Positions 10,064 to 20,904 of a stretch of 64,000 nucleotides of DNA are shown one piece after another; positions within the stretch are counted from its first letter, which is position 1; each line of letters opens with the position of its first letter. The stretch spans positions 70,203,604-70,267,603 of the forward strand of contig CM037587.1 in assembly GCA_021018995.1 (NCBI GenBank). The letters run 5' to 3'. The stretch is from Chloranthus sessilifolius. Taxonomy: Eukaryota; Streptophyta; Magnoliopsida; Chloranthales; Chloranthaceae. A model generated the notes under the pieces. The model was given only the letters and a program-made list of their open reading frames with translations, was not told the origin of the DNA and ran no database searches. Position numbers and translations under genes: made by a program.

Positions 10064-11023
10064 AGCCTGGCATGAAAATCGAGGCAAATTTAAAATTTAA
10101 TAATGATAATATTAATAATAATACCTTTTATCTGTAAGCACATGAAACCATAAGTCCAGTATGACATGTATCTGAAATCTGAGGAGCCACTTGATCGAAT
10201 GTGATACGCGTGAGTATGAGTATGTGCTCAACACCGGAGCAAAAGATTTGGGAAATAGAAATATCTTGGATATTTCTCATGGATAGCTTATAAGAGAAGG
10301 ATGTGGGTTAGGACTCTTTCCCTATTCCTTCTTCCCTATTTTTCTGGGAAATTGGTGCTAAGGGTTTGGGTTAGGATTTCATTATTTCACATTGGGTTCT
10401 AGAAGAACTCCGTTGTGATAACAAAGCTTGAAGAAGCTATAGACTCTAAATCTGGTGTGTGAAAGAGAGTGTGAATGTGTGGTGTTTAATCTAGAGGTGA
10501 ATGTGCTTTTGTGGGTTAGCGTGAAGTCACGCTTCTCATTTCAGGGATCATCAACAATGACCAAATCTCCAATTTCGGATCTGATGAACCGTCCTAAGTC
10601 AAAGGATGGACTTGGATCAAGGAATCGACATTAAAAAGGTGAGTTATTGTGTAATTGTAGGAGTTGAGATGTCATAAATATCTGTTAATTGTGACGTTGA
10701 ATGATTCGTGAAAAATCATAATGAGTTAGGGTTTAAATGGATTAAAAATCAATGATCTGCATTAATGATAGAGGATGTCATTTCCGATCAATCAAATTTA
10801 GTATTTGATCGATCAAATTATAATCCGATCAATCAGATTTGAGATTGATCGATCGAATTGTATAAAACCCCCCTTTGAAACAGAAGGGTGAAATTTTTAG
10901 AAGTTAAGGCCCGATATGCTCGATCGATCAAATTGGGAACTGATCGATCAAATTATAAGTGATCGATCAAGTTAGATAATAATGGATAAATTGAGAATTG
11001 ATCGATCGAAATTATAAGTGGTC
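10064..11023 (+). repeat. 5' LTR remnant of element A
   Basis: Matches 17866-18830 of the 3' LTR closely: tatctgtaagcacat, tgatacgcgtgagt, gctcaacaccggagc, and tgtataaaaccccccttt inside the palindrome array. Six GATCGATC cores remain. Its left edge abuts the LTR of element 3, which points the other way, so the two LTRs form a head-to-head pair. Confidence 0.8.
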
Positions 11024-11500
11024 GTTTCAGGGACAATCTGATGACCCTGATCAGAACAAGAGGGCTAGGTTCTCCAGACCTCCTAGATACCCTACGCACT
11101 CGAGGCCAGCTATATCTTTAGGACCAAGTTCATATCAGAGGTCGGCGGTACCTGTATTATCTAGACCATTCAGATCGTCTGGTTCTTCTGTTAGTGGAGC
11201 TTCTATCGCATAGGGATCTTCACGGGTCTCTTCATTCACTCCAGCTCCATCATGTGCCAAGTGTGGAAAACCACATAAGACAGAGGACTACAGGAGAGAT
11301 ACAGGAGCTTGCTTCAGGTGTGGCAAGATGGGCCACATAGTTAGGAATTACCCTGAGGAGAGCAGGGAGCAGGCTGTATCGGTATCTACTCAAAGATCAT
11401 CTCGGGCTATTGTTCAAGGTTGAGCATATGTTGTCACCGCCACTGATGCCCTGACATCAAATGATGTCATCAAAGGTATCTTTACGCTTTGAGAGTTAAA
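11024..11500 (+). pseudogene. gag: Nucleocapsid end of gag, element A
   Basis: Reads NKRARFSRPPRYPTHSRPA, then CAKCGKPHKTEDYRRDTGACFRCGKMGHIVRN-like zinc-knuckle sequence around 11258-11350. It is homologous to the gag of element 3. Only the linker and nucleocapsid parts are seen. The region is broken. Confidence 0.75.
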
Positions 11501-11585
11501 TTGATTAGTTGATATTCCTATACTATAGTGTGTTTGATGATGTTATGCATATGAATATTCATAATTGTTGTGCACTTAACTCTGT

Positions 11586-14500
11586 ATGCTTAAAATACGA
11601 ATAAAAGGTACACTTGTCATGTGCCGTATGGGTGATGAGAGTCAGGCCGATGCCCATGTATTGATAGACCCTGGGTCTAGTCATTCATTTATTATTCTAA
11701 CATTCTCTGAGAAGTTAGGCATTGTGCCCAAGACCCTTGATTTCATCTTGGCTGCATCGGTCCCTGCTGGAAGCTCAGTCAGCACGGCTATGGTATGTCA
11801 ATCAGTTATCATGATGATTGAGGCTCACGAGACGATGACGGATATGATCACTTTGGATATGAAAGGGTTTGACGTGATCCTTGGAATGAATTGGTTGTCA
11901 GCATACTATGCGAGTGTGAATTGCCTTCGAAAGATTGTAACCTTTCGACCCCCAAAGAGAAAGTCCTTTTATTTATGTGGAATTAAATCCAAAGTCGCAC
12001 CGTTCATTTTAGCTATTCGAGCGGAGGGCATGATAAAGAATGGGTGCTGTGGACATCTTGCTTACTTGCAAGATCATCAAGAAAATGAGAGGGACATCGC
12101 TCTCATCACTGTTGCATATGAATACCCAGATGTCTTTCCTAAAGAATTACCCGGATTGCATGCTTGACGCCGAGTTCGCAATTGATCGAGAGATCGAGTT
12201 CGCAATTGATCTAGCACCGGGTACTGAACCGTTGTCAAAGGCCCCATACAGAATGGCGCCTACGGAGTTAAAAGAACTAAAGGAGCAGCTTCATGAGCTC
12301 TTGGATAAAGGTTTTATTAGGCCGAGTGTATCTCCTTGGGGAGCACTGGTATTATTCGTGAAGAAGAAGGATGGTGTGATGCAGCTGTATATCGATTACT
12401 GCCAGTTAAACAAGATGACGATTAAGAATCGTTACCCACTACCACAATTGATGACCTTTTTGATTAGTTGCAAGGTGCAAGGTTCTTTTCAAAGATTGAT
12501 CTAAGTTCGGGTTACCACCAACTGAAGATCAAGGTGGACGATATTTCCAAGACCGCATTCCGCCCATGGTATGGTCATTACGAGTTCCTGGTTATGCCGT
12601 TTGGGCTAACGAACGCACCAGCATCTTTGATGGACTTGATGAACTGGATATTTAAGCCACACCTCGATAAATCAGATGTTGTTTTTATTGATGATATCCT
12701 CATATATTCAAAGATAAGGGAGGAACACGTTCATTATTTATGAGTTACACTTCAAACACTCAGGGACAACCAACTATATGCCAAGCTTAGTAAGTGCAAG
12801 TTTTGGCTTCATCAGGTCAGTTTCTTAGGCCACACTATTTCTGAGGATGGTATTATAGTTGATCCTATAAAGATAGAATCAATAGTGAATTGGGAGCAAC
12901 CGAAGATGGTGACAGAAGTTCGTAGTTTCCTTGGCTTGGTGGGATACTATAGACGATTTGTGGAAGGGTTCTCTAAACTCTCAAGTCTGCTCACTCAGCT
13001 TACAAAGAAGAATGCTAAGTTTGATTAGACAGAGCAGTGTGAGAAGAGTTTTCAAGAACTCAAGACGCATTTGACTACAGCACCAGTTCTAGCTATACCT
13101 TCTGGCGGAGGAGGTTTTGCTATATATAATGACGTATCTTATAGTGGATTGGGTTGTGCTATCAATCAACACAAGAAGGTTATCGCTGATGGCTCTAAAC
13201 AACTCAAGGACCATGTGAAGAACTATCCCACTCATGATCTGGAGTTAGCAGCGGTAATTTTTGCTTTAAAGTTCTTAAGGCATATGGTGAGACTTTTGAT
13301 ATCTTCACCGATCACAAGAGCCTTAAGTATTTATTCACCCAGAAGGACCTGAACATGTGACAACGAAGATGGATGGAGTTCTTGAAAGATTACGATTGTT
13401 CCATCCAGTATCACCCTGAGAAGGCCAATATAGTGGCGGATGCTTTAAGTTGAAAGTCTTCAGTTCAGTTAGCGCATCTCATTACGAGAGTGCATCAGTG
13501 GCGCTTGCTTGAGGACATGGCCTTGTGTGATGCTAGGTTCGATGTGAAAGGCACTTTGATGGCCACCCTTATTATCAGGCCAACATTTTTAAAAATATTC
13601 ACAAACTTCAAATGGTCGATGATGAACTTATGACCATTAGACAGGGGGTGATCAGTGGGACCAAAGCAAATTTCTCCATCAGGGAGGATGGTAGTTTGTT
13701 ATTTCGAGATCGAGTGTGGATACCTACCCGCATTGAGCTTCGAGATACTATTTTAGAGGAGGCTCATAAGTCAATGTACGCTATACATCCTAGGAGTACC
13801 AAGATATATCATGACTTGAAGAAACACTTACGGTGGAGAGGCTTGAAGAAGGACGTAGCAGAGTACATGTCCAGATGCTTGGTCTGCCAGCAAGTAAAGG
13901 TAGATCATCGAAATCTAGCAGGATTGTTGCAAGCTTTACCGATACCTCAGTGGAAATGGGAAGCCATTTCTATGGATTTTATATTAGGGTTGTCAAAAAC
14001 GTTGAGGAAACACAATGCCATCTGGGTCATTGTGGATAGACTAACCATGTCTGCACACTTTCTGCCGTATCATACTATGTATACTGTCAGCAAGCTTGCA
14101 GAGTTGTATCTGAAAGAGATAGTTAGACTTTATGATATACTAGTTAGTATTGTGTGTGATCGCGATCCACTTTATACATCACAGTTCTGGCAGAGATTCT
14201 AAGTCATGGGGTCTCAACTTGATTTTAGATCTGCGTTTCATCCTCAGACTGATGGGCAAACTGAAAGAGTGAACCAGAGCATAGAGGATATGATGCATGC
14301 ATGCATGTTAGACTTTCACGGGTCATGGGATCAACATTTGCCTCTGATTGAATTTGTGTACAATAATAGCTATCAGTCTAGTATTGGCATGGCTCCCTAC
14401 GAAGCTTTATACGAACGACGATGCAGATCTCCATTAACTTGGGAGGAAGTCGGCAAGAAACTTATTTTGGGACTTGATATCGCAGACAGTACAACTGAGA

Positions 14501-15060
14501 TGGTTCGGTTGATCCGTGATAGATTGAGAGTTGCTCAAAGTCGTTAGAAAAGTTATGCCGATCTTCATCGAATGCAAGTCGAGTTTCAGGTATACTTGAT
14601 TCTGTTCAATACTTGCTCAATACTTTAGATTTCCTTGTCTGTGTATTAGCATAGAGTTAACACCTGTTTTCAGGTAGAAGATAAGGTTTTTGTCAAGATC
14701 TCGCCAACCAAGGGTGTAATGCATTTTGGGAAATGTGGAAAGCTAAGTTCTCATTACATTGAACCTTTTGAAGTGCTAGGTTGGGTTGGAGAAGTCGCGT
14801 ATCGGATTGCGTTGCCACCACAGTTGGCCAGCATGCATAATGTATTTCATGTTTCAATTCAGCACACATCCTGAATTTTAAGCCGATTGAACTTCAAGAG
14901 GATCTGACCTTGGTAGAAGAGCCTATGTAGATTCTAGATCGTAAGGAACAAGTATTACAGACTAAGATGATTCCACTTGTGCTAGTCAAGTGGCAGAATC
15001 ACTTTTCTGTGGACGCTACCTAGGGAGCGCAAAGTCAAAATTTGAGAGCAATACTTGCAT
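11586..15060 (+). pseudogene. pol: pol of element A (PR-RT-RNase H-IN, chromo-like tail)
   Basis: Domains follow the Ty3 order. Protease carries DPGSSHSF near 11668 and the following LGMNWLSAYYASVNC block. Reverse transcriptase runs from about 12220 to 13020 ([28 protein letters not shown], and the YxDD-equivalent [10 protein letters not shown] near 12690). RNase H runs from about 13070 to 13460 (the [10 protein letters not shown]-type block). Integrase runs from about 13612 to 14547, with an HHCC zinc domain (CLVCQQVK), a catalytic core (MDFILGLS, VCDRDPLYTSQFW, TDGQTERVNQSIEDMM) and RRCRSPLTWEEVG. Its C-terminal domain (about 14670-14870) includes PTKGVMHFG and MHNVFHVS. A weak chromodomain-like tail reaches about 15060. 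The region is broken, with many changes. Confidence 0.85.
14590..14673 (+). other. Intron-like segment inside the integrase region of element A
   Basis: This is 84 bp with GT at its start (cag/gtatacttg) and a pyrimidine-rich CAG at its end (cacctgttttcag). It has no integrase similarity, while the DNA on both sides does. Some plant chromoviruses are thought to carry small introns near the end of pol (from memory). Transcript support is not available here. Confidence 0.45.
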
Positions 15061-15266
15061 CTGTTTGACTGATATGCGAGGTAATTTTGATATTCAATTT
15101 AATTCGATATTATACTGCATCTTGGTTAAATAAATTGAGCAAATGTTAGATTAGTATACAACGCTTAACATAATGATATGACTGGACGGTTTAGCCGTTG
15201 GACTATGACGAAGCTTAGAGGTCCTTTAAACCTGAAATTTTTGCAAAACAGCCTTGCTGTGAAATC
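15061..15266. other. Spacer downstream of integrase, element A
   Basis: About 200 bp with no recognised motif. It leads into the palindrome array that precedes the aORF. Confidence 0.4.
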
Positions 15267-15645
15267 CGATCAATCAAAGTATGATTTGATCAATCAAACA
15301 CTTATCCGATCGATCAAACTAACAAGTTGATCAATCAACAATACTTTTTATTTAAGGACCTATTCGATCGATCAAAGGGAATATTTGATCGATCAAATGT
15401 GAATCCGATCGATCAAGCATAAAGATTGATCGATCAACTGACTTTAAACTGTGTGCTATTTTTGAACTAGTCCGATCGATCAATTGGACAAATTGATCGA
15501 TCAAATTTGAAATTTGAATGATCAATATAGGGATTGATCGATCAACCTATCGGGTTAGGATTTTTCATTTTCAAGTTCGATCGATTAATTAAGCATTGAT
15601 CGATCGAATTTATCATTTAAGTGGCACCTGGGTTTTAAAATAGCC
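15267..15645 (+). promoter_or_regulatory. Internal TTGATCGATCAA array upstream of the element A aORF
   Basis: About nine GATCGATC cores, with further GATCAATC variants, lie between 15267 and 15610. They alternate between ttgatcgatcaa and tccgatcgatcaa contexts, as in the LTRs of 3 and A. A TATA-like ttttaaaatag follows at about 15633. The aORF starts some 250 bases later. This array is not part of an LTR, because no LTR sequence flanks it. Confidence 0.75.
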
Positions 15646-15863
15646 ATTTTGAATGATCGAGAAAACACAATCGAGCGAGAGCACTTTCCATTCCTTTGCG
15701 TTTGAACTCGATTTTCGGCTACTCCCGGCTGCCGGAGCTCCGTATTCTTGATTACTTGGATCACGTATTACTCCCTTAACACGGTAAACCCTTGATTTCT
15801 CAATTCTTTTAGGATTTTTGGTTTAGTTTGTCTTTTTTTAATCTATAAGACCGCGAGCAAAGA

Positions 15864-17275
15864 ATGCGTCATGTAAAGTCCCTACGTTGCGGGCTCGTGT
15901 GCCCATGCCCCAAGTTGAACCGATCATACAACCTATTGTACAACTCGTGGCACCACCCATACCACCGGTGCCACCCGTTCAACAAGCCCAACCACCACTC
16001 ATCGAGCACGAATTGCCAAAAGAGTGGTGGAATCCCAAGACCTTTTTGCCCGAGCATGAGTTCACCTTGACTCTTTTTGACGATCGACCCAAAATGGCAT
16101 GGGTGATCAAGTACATCACCAACTTAGGGCTCAAACCCATGCACAAACCCTTTCATGACTATTATTGCTCAAGAATAGTACGACTATTCTACCAACACCT
16201 TAGACGGGGTGGTAACTGTCATCTAATGGTTACGAAAATCGATGGGTTGGAATACAAGTTCAACCAATTCCACGTCTTTGCTACCTTGCAATGCCCGCTC
16301 GAGTATGTGGAGATGTGTGGTTTGGCGGCACCCTACGTGAAGGATGTGCCCTTTGAGGACGTCAGCCCTAAGATGATGCATGGGCTTCAAGGATTGGGCC
16401 AATTGATCAAATGGGCCCAACTTCTCGACAATTTATGGATGCTTGATACCTACATCAAGTGTGCCATTTACCCATTTTTGTATTGATCTGAGAATACAAG
16501 TTTCATACAATAGTTCCTATTTTTGGCCTTTGAGAACCGTTGGTTCTCCATTTCCAACGTCGTCATTGATGGCATGCTTGACGCTGTCGAGAGGATGTTG
16601 GAGAAGAAGGCCATATCAAAGAAAGAGAGGCCATATGCCCGACTAATTACACGGATTGTAGAGCAATACAACGCCGTATGGGAGGTGTATAGTATGTCAC
16701 CGAGAGAACCAAGACGGAATGATAATATTAAGGTTTTGAAGCTCAAGGATTGGACCAAGACCTATAACCTTTTGGTGAAGAGGTTACCTGATAAGGAGGA
16801 GGTTCCACCAGTTGAGGCTGGAGCCGAGGCTGCTGAGCGAGCTCCAAATGTGGGAAAGGCACAGCCTGACCTTCCACCTCATCCTGAGGTCCCTGCTCGA
16901 CCGGCCCCCATTCCTCGACACCGACCTACTCGTGCTAGCACCGCACGCCATTTTGAACTCTCCTCCACCTCACTAGACAGTCTACTCGTCGTGATGAATG
17001 AAAACAACAAGCGGGTGCATGAAAGACTAGATGAGATGCAGGAGTTCCATCGTCAGGTGCATCGACGGTTGGATTTTCATGAGGGTATGCTTCTCCAGTT
17101 GACGCAGCAAGCGTACCCCACTACTACTACCCCCATGATTGGTCACGCTCGCCAGCATGTCACTGATCCACGGGACTACCGTATCGAGCCACCCAGACCC
17201 AGTCAACCAGACATACCTACGGAACCAGGTTCATCATCCGCTCCACCAGCAGGTGACTGCTATACTTGTATTTAA
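15864..17275 (+). pseudogene. aORF of element A with plant-transposon-protein-like domain and coiled coil
   Basis: Lies between integrase and the polypurine tract on the sense strand. A Pro-rich N-terminus (VPMPQVEPIIQPIVQ) precedes a globular domain with KEWWNPKTFLPEHEFTLTLF, SRIVRLFYQHLRRGGN, YKFNQFHVFATLQCPLEYVE and MLEKKAISKKERPYARLITR. It resembles the putative plant transposon protein domain (PF20167, from memory). A Pro-rich linker follows, then a heptad-like coiled coil (ENNKRVHERLDEMQEFHRQV, about 17000-17100) and a Pro/Ser tail. The aORF of element 1 shares the LFYQH domain and that of element 2 shares the Pro-rich plus coiled-coil layout. No nuclease or polymerase motif is seen, so a structural or DNA-binding role is only a guess. 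It is broken by few changes. Confidence 0.7.
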
Positions 17276-17806
17276 TTGTAAAACTGAATATATATATATA
17301 TATATATGTATATCTAATTCTATTTTTCATATTACACCTCTGCTCTGCATGCACGATTATTCCTGCATGACTGCTATTTTAACTATTCTGCCTATTTTAT
17401 TCATTCTCTGTTTGCATACTCTATACTATGTTTATCTTATATACTTCACATCTACCCTGTAATCTATTCTGTCTGACATCTTTGATTTAAATTAATTCAA
17501 TATTGTGTGTGTTCTGTGTGTGTGGTTGTTTGAGTCACCATCGAGTGTTCTTCCGAGCACGTGACACTTGGGATGGATGCATCCATGTACGGATGCAATC
17601 CTCTTTGGCATTCTCGGATGTCACACGCAGTACATCTAGGTTACTAAGGATCCCGACCCTTCATACGCATGCTTCGTGAAGACTATTGCATTGTGATCCA
17701 TTCTTATAGTTAGGACTATTAGTTCTACTTCATTATAAAAGTAAGGACTAGGGAATACCGTAGGCCTGTCAAAGTCTGTCTGACATTTTTGAGGATGAAA
17801 ATTCCT
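17276..17806 (+). other. 3' untranslated spacer of element A with a TA microsatellite
   Basis: No coding domain is seen. A short (TA)n tract occurs at 17288-17308. The last part (about 17640-17806) holds phrases typical of the run-up to a chromovirus PPT (tttgaggatgaaaattcctaa). Confidence 0.6.
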
Positions 17807-17819
17807 AAGGGGGGGAGAA
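17807..17819 (+). other. Polypurine tract of element A
   Basis: aagggggggagaa lies immediately before the 3' LTR start TGTAATGACC. This is the canonical plus-strand priming tract and fixes the LTR boundary at 17820. Confidence 0.9.
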
Positions 17820-18587
17820 TGTAATGACCTTAAAATTTTGAAACTTTTGACTACTTTGGTATACATGCCTAGCATAGAGATCGAGGCAAATTTAAAATTT
17901 AATAATTAAAATATTAATAGCAATACCTTTTATCTGTAAGCACATAAAGCCATAAGTCAAGTATGACATGTATCTGAAATCTGAGGAGCTACTTGATCGA
18001 ATGTGATACGCGTGAGTCTGAGTATGTGCTCAACACCGGAGCAAAAGAGTTGGGAAATAGAAATATCCTAGATATTTCTCATGGATAGGTTATAAGAGAA
18101 GGAAGTGGGTTAGGACTCTTTCCCTATTCCTTCTTCCTTGTTTTTCTGGGAAATTGGGGCTAAGGGTTTGGGTTTAGGCTTTCATTATTTCACTTTGGGT
18201 TCCAAAAGAACTCTGTCGTGATAACAAAGCTCGAAGAAGCTATAGACTCGAAATCTGGTGTGTGAAAGTGAGTGTGAATGTGTGGTGTCTGATCTAGAGG
18301 TGATTGTGCTTCTGTGGGTTAGCGTGAAGTCACACTTCTCGTTCCGGGGATCATCAACAATGACCAAACCTCCAATTTCAGATCCGATGAACTGTCCTGA
18401 TTCGAAGGATTGACTTGGATCATGGAATCAACATTAAAGAGGTGAGTTATTGTGTAATTATAGGAGTTGAGATGTCATAAATACCTATTAATTGTGAGCT
18501 TGAATGATTCGTGGAGAATCATAATGAGTTATGTTTAAAATGGATTAAAAATTAACGATTTGCATTAATGACAGAGGATGTCATTTC

Positions 18588-19230
18588 TGATCGATTAAAT
18601 TTAGTATTTGATCGATCAAATTATAATCCGATTAATCAAATTTGAGATTGATCGATCGAATTGTATAAAACCCCCCTTTAAAACAGAAGGGTGAAATTTT
18701 TAGAAGTTATGGCCCGATATGCTCGATTGATCAAATTGGTGATTTGATCGATCAAATTAGAAACTGATCGATCAACTTATAAGTGATCGATCAAGTTAGA
18801 TAATGATCGATCAATTGAGAATTGATCGATCAAACTGTGAGAATGATCATCAAATCGAGGATTTGATCGATCAAATTTTATAAACACCCTATGAAATAGG
18901 AGGTGTGTTTTTATGAATTTTTGACTTTTGAAAATCTGATTGATGAAACATAAGGATTGATCGATCAAATTGAGGATCCGATCGATCAAATAGGGAATTG
19001 ATCGATCAGATTTCCTCTATTCTGTTTCTGTAAAATGTTGGTTTCCGATCGATCAAATATGAAATTGATCGATCAAACTATGAATCCGATCGATCAAACA
19101 TGGAGTTGATCGATCAGATTTATTTTGTTCTATTTGAATAGGAGTAAGGCATCCGATCGATCAAATGATGAGATTGAATGATCAGATATGAATCCAATCA
19201 ATCAAATAGAGAAATTGATTGATCGAATTC
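18588..19230 (+). repeat. TTGATCGATCAA palindrome array in LTR A
   Basis: About 16 GATCGATC cores occur in 640 bp, with variants such as gattaatc and gatcaatc. The sites alternate between (a)ttgatcgatcaa and tccgatcgatcaa in pairs, which gives a higher-order period of roughly 45 bp in places (19045-19120). Two TATA-like boxes lie inside the array. Confidence 0.9.
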
Positions 19231-19983
19231 CCATGTTTTATCTGTTTTGGTTTTATGGGAAAAACACTGTTGGGCAGTGTATCAAATTCTGTTCTGACAC
19301 TTTTGACACTTAAAACACTATGTATGGTCTAGGTCAAGACCAAAACACATTAAAACGTTTTAGATTTGGTTAGAAAGATCTGTTCTGAGATAGGGGAAAT
19401 TTAACTTAACTTGTATCTAATTTTGACTACATGGTCTCACAGCATCTGTGTCTGACTTATGTTGTTTCAAAAGCATACCATGCATATGATAAAGCTCTGT
19501 TATCTCTGATATCTATATCTATGCTCTACTCTAATTCCTAATATATGATCTGATTTAAAGTTCATGTGACGAATCCCCCTTACGTGGCAGGATATCCACG
19601 ACCGACACAACGGATATCCCTGTATCTGATTTGTAAACCCCCTGACACAAGTTGCTCTCCTTTGAAGAGGCTTGATGTAAATATCTGTAATTATTCATTG
19701 AACGACGATGGTTGGAGTTATCCATTGACACACATCTGGCTACCACGTGCTATATTCACGGGAGTTATTTAAGTATAAATTTTAAGTCACTAAATACTGT
19801 ATGCATGCATCTAAAAACTCTAAGGACATAGTCTATTTCTGATAATTCTGCATCTGTTATTTGAGTCATCTGTCTGCATCTATTCTGTTCTGTCTGCACT
19901 ATCTGATTTAATCATCTGTTCAGAGTTATGTTCTACAAACCATGTTTTACATTTTAGATTTAATTTACTTGAGTTTCTTCTAT

Positions 19984-20004
19984 TGAGCTTAGATGGTTAG
20001 CTCA
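19984..20004 (+). promoter_or_regulatory. AGCT-stem hairpin in LTR A
   Basis: TGAGCT, a 9-base loop, then AGCTCA. The same hairpin with a 9-base loop is found in LTR E (62429-62449), and a weaker form in LTR F (47216-47234). It precedes the acidic stretch. Confidence 0.5.
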
Positions 20005-20040
20005 CCCTGTTTCTATATAATAGGTTTTGAGGCTAGGGCT

Positions 20041-20133
20041 CCAAGCACGGAGAGTGATCCTGATTATCAGCCAAAGCCAGAGGCTGAGGAGGAGGAGGAT
20101 TCTGATATCCCTGTTGACGAGTTCTATCAGTAG
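20041..20133 (+). other. Acidic coding-like stretch in LTR A
   Basis: Reads as SDPDYQPKPEAEEEEDSDIP and onward, ending at a stop. Comparable acidic readings occur in LTRs 3, D, E and C. It may be a relic short ORF or an exon-like segment, since 'tataatag' just upstream resembles an acceptor. Confidence 0.4.
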
Positions 20134-20283
20134 TTAGGGTATTAGTTTTGTATTTTAGGTTCTGTACTTGTATTTTGGATTAACTGTGTGCCTGGTGGCC
20201 ACTTTTCTGTATTTACTTACTGTAGATATTTATTTATAGCATTATACATTCTATAGGAACCACTATTGGGAACTATTATTTTG

Positions 20284-20310
20284 AGTGATGGATGTCTATC
20301 ACCAGTGGTT
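20284..20310 (+). promoter_or_regulatory. Conserved terminal LTR hairpin (element A copy)
   Basis: gtgatggatgtctatcac followed by cagtggtt. The stem GTGAT/ATCAC and the trailing GTGG match the hairpins in LTRs D, E and F. It lies about 250 bp before the LTR end. Confidence 0.55.
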
Positions 20311-20536
20311 CTTCTTGGTTCCTTTTTGAGGATGCATATTCTTTTGATTTGCATAGATGTATTATTTTGTTCCTTTATTTTATTTTAGAGCCTTATATGA
20401 TGACTCAATCTGCCACTTCAGACAGTGTCTGCTCTAATTTTCGCTAAACAAGCAGGCACTCTTTGGTTGTTCCGGGAATCATCCAGAGTATGATCCTGAT
20501 GGCATGAGTTTTCGGGTGTGAAAATTTGGGCTGTCA

Positions 20537-20904
20537 CATTATTTCTCCCTCTTATAAGATCCTAGTCCTCTCCACTCATTACCGTTTCTAAATTTATCAA
20601 GAATGTGATCGGGTCCCCTTTGTAACTGTGGCGCCATTTTGTCACCATGTTGTTGTATGTAGAGCATAGGCCATGGTCAAGAAGAGATTCAACTGTTAGC
20701 TTGAATCCAAAAATCACATATCAGTGACATGGTCACCTGAATCGCCGAACTTTTGACAAAAAACAAAGTCACAATTAAATTGCTCTATTTTTGTTTATCA
20801 GATAAGTCGCATGAAGTAAGCGGCTGAGTTAGCCTAGCCTAACCTACTACAGCAGGCGAGCAAGTTAGCGAAGACGCTCAAGCTTAAATAAAGAAGAGCG
20901 TCGG
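20537..20904. other. Unassigned sequence between elements A and C
   Basis: About 370 bp with no coding domain and no terminal repeats that I can recognise. It may be older, decayed repeat DNA. Confidence 0.5.

Larger units (their letters stand above)
10064..20536 (+). mobile_element. Element A: chromovirus-type Ty3/Gypsy fossil carrying an aORF
   Basis: Plus-strand element. Its parts are a 5' LTR remnant, the nucleocapsid end of gag, PR, RT, RNase H, integrase with a C-terminal chromo-like stretch, a palindrome-array spacer, an aORF, a polypurine tract and a complete 3' LTR. The chromovirus call rests on the sister element's initiator-Met PBS and on the integrase C-terminus; a Tekay/Del-like lineage is likely but not proven. 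It is broken by numerous changes. It appears to be the oldest layer of the 1-20 kb stack, since element 3 sits in its 5' LTR and element 1 sits in element 3. Confidence 0.8.
17820..20536 (+). repeat. 3' LTR of element A
   Basis: About 2.7 kb, starting TGTAATGACC and ending ...GGGCTGTCA. It contains the palindrome array with TATA boxes inside it (tgtataaaacccc near 18663, ttttataaacaccc near 18870). Further along are GGATATCC repeats (19590-19615), an AGCT hairpin, an acidic coding-like stretch and a terminal hairpin. Element 3 has the same parts in the same order. Confidence 0.85.

Noticed and set aside
17288-17308. (TA)n tract as a MITE or insertion-site marker
   Set aside because: Simple microsatellite without terminal inverted repeats. 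Similar tracts occur at 22062-22082 and 46928-46942.
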